5,360 nt of DNA from CBDUQI01 sp965369325 (GTDB lineage: Bacteria; Pseudomonadota; Gammaproteobacteria; Steroidobacterales; JBCBZW01), in the NCBI GenBank assembly GCA_965369325.1, contig CBDUQI010000301.1:1-5360 (forward strand), written 5' to 3'. Below are positions 1 through 5,360 of this stretch, piece after piece. A program made the position numbers and the translations under genes. The notes below the pieces were generated by a model. That model searched no databases. It saw only the letters and a list, made by a program, of their open reading frames with translations, and was not told the origin of the DNA. Numbering within the stretch: position 1 is the first letter of the stretch; each line of letters begins with the position of its first letter.

Positions 1-1222
1 CGATATGCTGCACAGTGGACTTTGAGTGGATCGGGCCGACCCGCAGGCAGACCTCGGTGCTATCGGCTGGTGTCGCGAGGGCCGTTGCTGCCGCGCGGGC
101 GAGCGGCGTCATGGCCGAAGCATCCGGGGATGAGTTGGGCGTTGGCGCAGTGCTGGCCGCAAGGGCCGAGCGGCTGGCGTCGGGCGGGGCTAACGCTGAC
201 CACTTATTTTTCTGGATGCGCCTGGCAGTATCAGCGCTGCTGGGGGCAGACGTTGTCGCCTTTGTTGTGGCGACGATGCCAGCGGGTGCTGGCGCTTCAG
301 CGGGTGCTTCAGGTGCTGCCTCGACCGTGAGCGGCGTTGCGCCGGGCGCTGTCTCAGCCTGGATTGGCGTGGGGCTTTTAGCGCCAGAGAACACAGTTTG
401 GCACCGCACGCCACTCATTATCGAATGGTCTTCGTTCGGCAATATCAGGCGCACTCCGAATGTGCCGCTGGCAGCATCGGCAACCCGGTCCACGCGCTCA
501 ACAATTGCCGTTCGCGCAGGTTGGTTAGGGACCGACGGGGTTACCTGTGCCTGCATCCCCTCAACGATCAAGCCCAGAAATCGCACGGGCGCCAGGGTCT
601 CCACGTGCAGTGGATGCAACTGGGCGACGCGCAACACCGGTTGGTCCTCCACGTACTCACCCACGGAACGGTATCGGTCAGTGACCACCCCGGCGATTGG
701 GGATTTGATGGTACGTCGGTCCAGCGCTTCAACGGCCCGCTTGTATTCAAGCCGCGCGAGCGCCTGTTTGTCTTTTTCCTGTCGGATCTGCAAGTTCGCC
801 AGGCGTGCCTCTGTTTCCAGCTCATCCATTTGCTGCTCAGAGATCGCTGCCTGTCTTAACAGAGTTTCGCTGCGGTTCTGATTGCGCTGGAAGAACTCCG
901 CATTCTCGCGCCGCAGATTGATATCGGTTTCCTGGTTGGCCTTTACCCGGGCCAGTTCGGCGGCGACACGCTCCACCCCAGACTCCAGGTGCGCAACGGT
1001 TTGCCCGGCGCTCACCAGATCACCACGGTCGTAGTGCAGGGCCTCAATCACACCTGGGACAGCGCTGCCGATGTTCACCACCTCACTCGGCTCAATCACA
1101 CAGTCAAGTGCAGGCAAGGCGCCGGATGTATCGATCACGGCGGTTTCCCCCGCAAGAGCGGGCGCCAGGCCGGCATACAAAAGTACGATCGGCGGCCAGA
1201 AGATACGGTGGCTGAGGTTCAC
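1..1222 (-). CDS. RND/MFP-type periplasmic adaptor with SPOR-like tail (3' end outside window)
   Basis: An uninterrupted frame of 407 codons runs from a GTG at 1222 off the left edge with no stop, so the C-terminus is missing. Residues 1-24 form a signal peptide (LLYAGLAPALA, cleavage likely after A24), which supports this start. No in-frame ATG lies near it; an in-frame GTG about 17 codons upstream would bury the signal sequence. The mature part is a periplasmic membrane-fusion protein: a lipoyl half at about 45-83 (VPGVIEALHYDRGDLVSAG), a coiled-coil hairpin at about 84-168, the second lipoyl half from K173 (IKSPIAGVVTDRY) and a beta-barrel to about 280. At the hairpin tip R117, L121 and S128 match the R-L-S spacing of AcrA, so docking to a TolC-type channel is likely. 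Residues 282-388 are a disordered-looking Ala/Pro/Thr/Ser linker. Residues 389-407 (TEVCLRVGPIHSKS) look like the first strand of a SPOR peptidoglycan-binding domain. No pump partner is in the window. Confidence 0.88.
   Translation of the reverse strand, partial: MNLSHRIFWPPIVLLYAGLAPALAGETAVIDTSGALPALDCVIEPSEVVNIGSAVPGVIEALHYDRGDLVSAGQTVAHLESGVERVAAELARVKANQETDINLRRENAEFFQRNQNRSETLLRQAAISEQQMDELETEARLANLQIRQEKDKQALARLEYKRAVEALDRRTIKSPIAGVVTDRYRSVGEYVEDQPVLRVAQLHPLHVETLAPVRFLGLIVEGMQAQVTPSVPNQPARTAIVERVDRVADAASGTFGVRLILPNEDHSIMSGVRCQTVFSGAKSPTPIQAETAPGATPLTVEAAPEAPAEAPAPAGIVATTKATTSAPSSADTARRIQKNKWSALAPPDASRSALAASTAPTPNSSPDASAMTPLARAAATALATPADSTEVCLRVGPIHSKSTVQHI
281..316 (-). repeat. Imperfect 18-base duplication in the linker of the adaptor gene
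   Basis: On the plus strand, agcgggtgct occurs at 281-290 and again at 299-308, 18 bases apart, with similar but not identical bases after each copy. It encodes the Pro-Glu-Ala-rich piece PEAPAEAPAPA of the linker. This fits local expansion of a flexible linker rather than a mobile or regulatory repeat. Confidence 0.4.
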
Positions 1223-1240
1223 GTTGCCCTCTCGCTCCTT
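1220..1240 (-). promoter_or_regulatory. Ribosome binding region of the GTG-started adaptor gene
   Basis: Reading on the minus strand, an AAGGAG lies at 1240-1235, 12 bases before the GTG at 1222, and a weaker AGGG lies 4 bases before it. The first is a good match at a slightly long distance and the second is a weak match at a slightly short one. Together with the signal peptide that begins right after, they support the GTG as the start. The AAGGAG could also serve a different start, but no better in-frame one is present. Confidence 0.5.
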
Positions 1241-1294
1241 GTCATAACGCAACGGTGGGCTTACAGCCACAAAGCATAACGCGAGTACACCGTT
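1223..1294 (-). other. 72-base intergenic gap between the M50 gene and the adaptor gene
   Basis: This is the only non-coding gap inside the operon. On the minus strand it holds a small imperfect hairpin at 1270-1255 (GTGGCT, loop GTA, AGCCCAC with one bulged C), with no U-tract, so it is not a convincing terminator. It also holds two very short frames: 1277-1242 (12 codons including stop, MLCGCKPTVAL) and 1245-1219 (9 codons including stop, MTRSERAT). The first overlaps the second as ATGA, and the second overlaps the adaptor start as GTGA. No clear promoter was seen. The gap is compatible with read-through transcription and translational coupling. Confidence 0.5.
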
Positions 1295-3430
1295 TCAAAC
1301 TGCCAACCGGCTCAACAAAAGCTGTCGCGCCCGTTGTGCCCATTGCACAAATATTGGTTTAGGGGAATGCTCGAAGCGCACATAGGCACGTCCGCCAATG
1401 CCACTCACGCTAGAGGCGTCGGGCAGCGCGAGGTCAATGTGGAAGAATGTATCCAGTGCCCGCTGGTGGCCCCGGCGATCGGCCTGGGTGACGACCTCTC
1501 CACCACCCGCCGCCGCGAGCGCTGGGCTCGGCAATTGATTGTCCGCGGCTGGGCTTTCACGCACGATGCGTGCGGGCAGCACGGTTGATAGGTTTTCGGC
1601 CAGGCGAATTTGAACATTTGAGGTGCCGCTTCGGATGCGGCCGATATCTCGCTGCGGGATCACGCAACGTACCACCAGCGCGCCGGAGTTGATGACGTAG
1701 CCAACCAGATCGCCTGGTTCAAAATGCCGTCCGCTAAGGTCTGCCTGCATGGCCTGAACAAAGATACCCTTGCTGGCACTACGCACTGAGGTCTGGCGCT
1801 GACGCTCGGTGTTCATCGCTATCTCAGCTTGCAGCGCGTCAATCTCCAGTGCTATCGCCTCACCGCGCACCGGGTCGATAAACTGCTCGGCGGCTCTGGC
1901 GGCCTGCAGTTCTTGCAGGCGAGCCCTGAACTGGGCCCCTTGGTGAACTAGCTCCGGTGCACTCAGTTGCAAAATAGGTGCGCCGGCCTCGACCGCCCCC
2001 CCGTCCGGCACCATCATCTGCTCGACGAAACCGCCCGTACGCGCGTAGATTTGCGATTGCGCAGGCAGCCACACAACGCCCTGGGCGTTCGTCGTGTGCT
2101 TGACCGGCACGCCGACCATCAATGCGCCCAGCGCCAGGATCAACCCTGCGCTGCTCGCGACTACCCGTCGGCGTCGCCCAATCAGCTGCGGGCTGGTACT
2201 GAGAAAAACCATCGCGCGCACCAACGGCACGAGCAACATCATGACCATCGCCCAGGTGGCCAGGGCGACGCCTGCTATCAGGTATTCGCTGGCCAGGAAT
2301 AGTGCGATTGTCGTCATGATGAGTACGCGATAGATCGTAGCGGCGACGCCGTAGCTGGCTAACCAGAACCGTTCACCCTTGCCGGTCACCGGTGAGTTGG
2401 CGCCGTCAATGCGCAACAAATAGCGCTGAATAAGATACAGGCAGTAGCGTGATGCGCGGCTGGACAGATTCGGAATCTCCAGCCAGTCCTGAAGAATGTG
2501 GTACCCGTCAAAACGCAACAGCGGATTGCCATTGATCAACAGCGTCGAGAGGCCGCCCACCAGCATAGTATTCAATGCCAGCTCGCGGACTAGACCCGGT
2601 TCTACTGCGAGCCACACAAACAGCGCGATCGCGGCCAGCAACAGTTCAGTCATAATGCCAGCCGCGCTCACCAGCATGCGCTTGCGTTTGTCGGGCAACA
2701 TCCAAGTGCCGGAAGCATCGACATAGGGCACGGGCATCAGTACCAGCAAGCTGATGCCCATTTCATGTACTTCGCCGCCCCATTTTTTCAGCGCCAGCCC
2801 GTGCGCAAATTCATGAACGATTTTGATCAGCGGGTAGGTCAACCAGACCAGCAATAGATTGCGGGGTGATAACAGCCGAGCCCCGGCATCGCTGGCAATG
2901 GCCGGCAACTCGATGAGTGCCAGCAGCGCGGCTGTAAGTACGATGGCCAGCCACGCGAGGAATGCGCGCGCGGTGAAGATCCAAGCCAACGCTGGCGCAA
3001 CTGCCCCCAGCAGGCGGTCGGGGTCCAGCAACGGAAAGCGCAGCGCCAGCGGGTTGCCAAGACGCCAGCCAGTGCGCTTGCGCGCCCGCGCTGGGGGCAT
3101 CCCCATCAACTCACGCAAGTCGGCGGGCAGTGGTTCCTTCAGAGCGTTCAAATCGTCCAGCTGGCGCAGTAGGTGCACCATCTCGTCCGGCTCGGGGGCC
3201 GCCTCGACGAAGCGAGCCTGAATCTGCGCGATGACATTTCGTACTGTGTGAGTGCCGTTCAACCGCGCGATGATCTGGTAAGTCAGCGTGTTGATGCGCA
3301 GGTTATCGCCGCTGCTTTGGTCCTGCACCAGATACCAGCGTTGGCCGCGAAATGTTTGCGGCACAATGATGAAGTGCTCGCTCAGGCACGGCCGTAGCGC
3401 TTCGAATCGGTTCCACACCGCCTCATGCAT
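1295..3430 (-). CDS. PqqD-like / M50 site-2 protease-like / HlyD fusion membrane protein
   Basis: This 711-residue protein has three parts. Residues about 10-100 resemble the PqqD/RRE winged-helix fold, which binds leader peptides in RiPP pathways: a strand-rich start (RWYLVQDQSSGDNLRINTLT) leads into helices around LNGTHTVRNVIAQI. Residues about 140-440 are hydrophobic with some seven or eight membrane segments and carry the M50 zinc-protease signature HEFAH (H206, E207, H210). NPLLRFDGY at 302-310 supplies a probable third ligand, D308, so the active site looks intact. After the last helix (424-441) comes a periplasmic adaptor-like part: a lipoyl half at 452-493, a short coiled coil at about 494-548 and the second half at 553-600. 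The ATG at 3430 lies 3 bases after the previous stop, and a GGGG at 3440-3443 could serve as ribosome site. The domain assignments are by eye. Proteolysis of a partner or substrate is inferred; the M50 core might instead act only as a membrane scaffold. Confidence 0.9.
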   Translation of the reverse strand: MHEAVWNRFEALRPCLSEHFIIVPQTFRGQRWYLVQDQSSGDNLRINTLTYQIIARLNGTHTVRNVIAQIQARFVEAAPEPDEMVHLLRQLDDLNALKEPLPADLRELMGMPPARARKRTGWRLGNPLALRFPLLDPDRLLGAVAPALAWIFTARAFLAWLAIVLTAALLALIELPAIASDAGARLLSPRNLLLVWLTYPLIKIVHEFAHGLALKKWGGEVHEMGISLLVLMPVPYVDASGTWMLPDKRKRMLVSAAGIMTELLLAAIALFVWLAVEPGLVRELALNTMLVGGLSTLLINGNPLLRFDGYHILQDWLEIPNLSSRASRYCLYLIQRYLLRIDGANSPVTGKGERFWLASYGVAATIYRVLIMTTIALFLASEYLIAGVALATWAMVMMLLVPLVRAMVFLSTSPQLIGRRRRVVASSAGLILALGALMVGVPVKHTTNAQGVVWLPAQSQIYARTGGFVEQMMVPDGGAVEAGAPILQLSAPELVHQGAQFRARLQELQAARAAEQFIDPVRGEAIALEIDALQAEIAMNTERQRQTSVRSASKGIFVQAMQADLSGRHFEPGDLVGYVINSGALVVRCVIPQRDIGRIRSGTSNVQIRLAENLSTVLPARIVRESPAADNQLPSPALAAAGGGEVVTQADRRGHQRALDTFFHIDLALPDASSVSGIGGRAYVRFEHSPKPIFVQWAQRARQLLLSRLAV

Positions 3431-3443
3431 GGACTAAAACCCC
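3428..3443 (-). promoter_or_regulatory. Stop-start junction and weak ribosome site of the M50 gene
   Basis: On the minus strand the GAF-HlyD gene ends in TAG (3436-3434), three bases (TCC) follow, and the ATG of the M50 gene is at 3430-3428. The only purine-rich match is GGGG at 3443-3440, inside the last codons of the upstream gene and 9 bases from the ATG. Such tight spacing with a weak site suggests that translation of the second gene is coupled to the first, which would keep the two membrane proteins in step. Confidence 0.5.
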
Positions 3444-5353
3444 ATCGACCAGAGTGCCAATCGGATGCGATTGGTCAGCGCATGGGTCCATATCCACAGC
3501 AGTGAGCGCTGGCCAACGGTGACTTTGGCCACCCCGCGCATCCCCGGACGTAACGCTGGCAGCGGATCTCGTACGCTGGCTTCCACGCGGAACCAAGTGC
3601 GGTTGTCCGCGGAAGAGGCGACGGGGATAATCCGCTGCACCAGAAGATCCAGCGGTTTCCCAGGCAGCGCTGCCAGTATCAGCCGCCCGGTCTGACCCAC
3701 CTGCAGGTTGTTGACTTGGTGTTCATCGACCTCCAAGACTATCCGGTAGCTGTCCAGTGGCGCGATCTCAAACAACACATTGCCGATCTTTACCGGTGCA
3801 TCCAGCGACTGGCTAAGATCGCCGCTCACTACCATACCGGCAATAGGTGCCAGTAACCGTGTGCGGGTGAGACGCCCCTTGACCATCGCCAGTTCCGCAT
3901 CAATCTGGGCGAGCCCTGCCAGCAGGCGGGTGACGGCAGGGCGGTCGCGAGTGCCCAGCGCTTGCTGATAGCTGGCGGCCTGCTTGGCCCGCTCACTTTG
4001 CCACTTATCCTGCTCCAGCTTTAGTTGCTGATCGTCCAGTGCCGCCAGCAGAGCGCCCGCTTGCACCGCATCGCCGGCCCGCACATGTGCTTCACGAATA
4101 AAGCCGTCGGCGGGTGCTACCACGGCGAGGCGGGCTGTGGCCTCCAATGCCGCCGGTGCTTTCACGCGATGAGTGCCCGGAACAAGCGCGCTAGCGATCA
4201 AGGCAATGGCACTGGCGCCGAGTACGAGGCGGGTACGCAGGCGGGCGGGGCCAAGCAGTGCTCTGGCACGATCAAGCATCGCGTCGCCCAATCGGCTAGC
4301 GAAAGAACGTTCGTTCAACACATGCAGTCCGAGCATTGGCCCCAGGATGGCTGCGATGGCTTCACAGCGGGTTTGCATCGACTTTGTAATGGTCTGTGTG
4401 CCGCCGGCCTCAAGACTCAGCACGCCGGTAATACCCCGGCAATCACTAAGCGGCACGCTGCAGATGCTGTTGCGGCTGTGCTGACGGAGCAGCTTCTCAT
4501 GCGCCCGCGTCACGGCGGTGCCCGAGGTCTCCACGGGCAATCGCAGCGTCTGATTCTGATCAGCGGCCTCCTGCATCGCCGCTTCAATGTACGTGGCGAA
4601 CTGGCGGCGGCGATCGAACTGCTCGGTGCCAGTGACGTGCAGTAACGTGACATTCAGGCGTTGGCACGTCGCCAGGCTCACGCGTTCGCAACCGAATTCC
4701 TGTGCCAGCTGCGTAGTGACCGTACGTGCGAACTCCCGACTACCACCGGCGAGTGCCGCGCGCCCGGTCAACTCCAGTACCAGCCGTTCGTCTTCCCTAA
4801 GTGCGGTAGATTGCTCCTGCACCAGGTGGTTGAGCCAGTGTGCCCCCCATTCGATTAGTTGCAGCACGGCGCGTTGCTGCGGTGGCGAGCGGGTTGCCAG
4901 CATGACGCAGATGATGCTGGTGATGTGACCTTCTGTTTTCACGGGGACACCAAGCACGTCGCAAATCCGACCTGCCTGATCCGTGTATTGCTGACGCGGC
5001 AGGGTAACGCCCTCGCCGGAGGCGGCTACACGTGATGCTACTTGCTCCAGCAGCGCGGCGGGGGGAGTGGCGGGCCATGCGGCCAATGACGTAACCCCTT
5101 CTTTGCCCGGGCCGGGCGCAAAGACGGCACCGCCGATGATCCCCGCGATCATTCGGCATTGCCAGTTGAGCCAGTGCTCAATCAGTCCTTCGGTGCGCTC
5201 GGTGGCTTGTCGGGCCGCTTCTAATATCGCAGTTGGGACACCCACCTCATCCGGTACAAGGGGAGCGCTGTTCGGGCCGGGGGGGGAGCGCTCTACGTCA
5301 GGGGGGGTTGTCGGCGCGCCCGCTTGCGATACTGTTTGTTGCGTGGCTTCCAT
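3434..5353 (-). CDS. GAF-GAF-transmembrane-HlyD family periplasmic adaptor protein
   Basis: This 639-residue protein is probably an inner-membrane adaptor whose cytosolic part senses a signal. Residues 1-40 are a Pro-rich, low-complexity leader. Residues about 45-180 look like a degenerate GAF domain. Residues about 190-345 look like a clearer GAF domain, with the typical SVPLSDCRGITGVLSLE strand-turn-strand at 299-315. One membrane helix lies at about 373-391. It is followed by a HlyD-type half: a lipoyl half-motif at 402-441 (VVAPADGFIREAHVRAGD), a short helical hairpin at about 442-500, the second lipoyl half at 501-530 (LLAPIAGMVVSGDLSQSL) and a beta-barrel region at about 535-615. The hairpin is short and I see no R-L-S TolC-docking pattern in it. 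The ATG at 5353 has only 7 bases upstream, so its ribosome site is outside the window and a start further upstream cannot be excluded. The stop is TAG, 3 bases before the next gene. The adaptor half is secure; the GAF ligand is unknown. Confidence 0.9.
   Translation of the reverse strand: MEATQQTVSQAGAPTTPPDVERSPPGPNSAPLVPDEVGVPTAILEAARQATERTEGLIEHWLNWQCRMIAGIIGGAVFAPGPGKEGVTSLAAWPATPPAALLEQVASRVAASGEGVTLPRQQYTDQAGRICDVLGVPVKTEGHITSIICVMLATRSPPQQRAVLQLIEWGAHWLNHLVQEQSTALREDERLVLELTGRAALAGGSREFARTVTTQLAQEFGCERVSLATCQRLNVTLLHVTGTEQFDRRRQFATYIEAAMQEAADQNQTLRLPVETSGTAVTRAHEKLLRQHSRNSICSVPLSDCRGITGVLSLEAGGTQTITKSMQTRCEAIAAILGPMLGLHVLNERSFASRLGDAMLDRARALLGPARLRTRLVLGASAIALIASALVPGTHRVKAPAALEATARLAVVAPADGFIREAHVRAGDAVQAGALLAALDDQQLKLEQDKWQSERAKQAASYQQALGTRDRPAVTRLLAGLAQIDAELAMVKGRLTRTRLLAPIAGMVVSGDLSQSLDAPVKIGNVLFEIAPLDSYRIVLEVDEHQVNNLQVGQTGRLILAALPGKPLDLLVQRIIPVASSADNRTWFRVEASVRDPLPALRPGMRGVAKVTVGQRSLLWIWTHALTNRIRLALWSMGF
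5279..5307 (-). repeat. Two poly-C tracts (8 and 7 bases) near the start of the GAF-HlyD gene
   Basis: On the coding strand there is a run of seven C at 5307-5301 (codons 16-18, Thr-Pro-Pro) and one of eight C at 5286-5279 (codons 23-25, Ser-Pro-Pro). Both lie in the low-complexity leader ahead of the first GAF-like domain. Runs of this length can slip during replication, and they are also places where sequencing errors occur. The frame is open as given. Confidence 0.6.
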
Positions 5354-5360
5354 TTGGTGC

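Noticed and set aside
15..881. Plus-strand open frame of 288 codons opposite the adaptor gene
   Set aside because: It is antisense to a frame with a clear signal peptide, lipoyl and hairpin motifs. Its translation is Ala/Ser/Arg-rich without recognisable domains, as expected for a shadow in GC-rich DNA.
1255..1270. Hairpin as a transcription terminator between the M50 and adaptor genes
   Set aside because: The stem is six pairs with a bulge and is not followed by a T-tract on the transcribed strand. The gene order and spacing favour read-through.
2386..2395. Perfect 10-base palindrome TCACCGGTGA
   Set aside because: It lies inside the M50 gene and is explained by the codons for Ser-Pro-Val-Thr; there is no sign of a second site or promoter nearby.
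4025..4645. Plus-strand open frame of 206 codons inside the GAF-HlyD gene
   Set aside because: It lies fully opposite recognisable GAF and HlyD coding sequence, and its own translation shows no family motif.

Overview
The window is a high-GC stretch that reads as Gram-negative proteobacterial chromosome, because its genes encode inner-membrane and periplasmic parts of an envelope-spanning machine. I cannot name the genus. All real coding is on the minus strand, so transcription runs from position 5360 towards position 1. The three genes lie head to tail with gaps of 3 and 72 bases, which looks like one operon. The operon's promoter is not visible and its last gene runs off the left edge.

In order of transcription: (1) 5353-3434 encodes a 639-residue protein with two cytosolic GAF-like domains, one membrane helix and a HlyD-type periplasmic adaptor half. 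(2) 3430-1295 encodes a 711-residue protein with a PqqD-like N-terminal domain, a multi-spanning M50 (site-2 protease-like) core with HEFAH and FDG zinc motifs, and a C-terminal HlyD-like lipoyl region. (3) 1222 to beyond 1 encodes a secreted RND/MFP-type periplasmic adaptor with a signal peptide, a lipoyl domain, a coiled-coil hairpin carrying an AcrA-like R-L-S TolC-docking pattern, a long Ala/Pro/Thr linker and the start of what looks like a SPOR domain. This third gene starts at GTG and has no stop codon within the window.

The three products share one module, the biotinyl-lipoyl/HlyD adaptor fold, but each carries it on a different front end: a sensor, an intramembrane protease with a peptide-recognition-like domain, and an exported TolC-type adaptor. 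No pump, ABC ATPase or outer-membrane factor is in the window. My inference is that the operon builds an envelope-spanning export or processing assembly for a peptide or protein substrate. The first two proteins would form the inner-membrane platform and the third would reach the outer-membrane channel and possibly anchor to peptidoglycan. The substrate is unknown. The most unusual points are the two domain fusions and the probable SPOR tail. No RNA genes, insertion sequences, CRISPR arrays or origins were seen.
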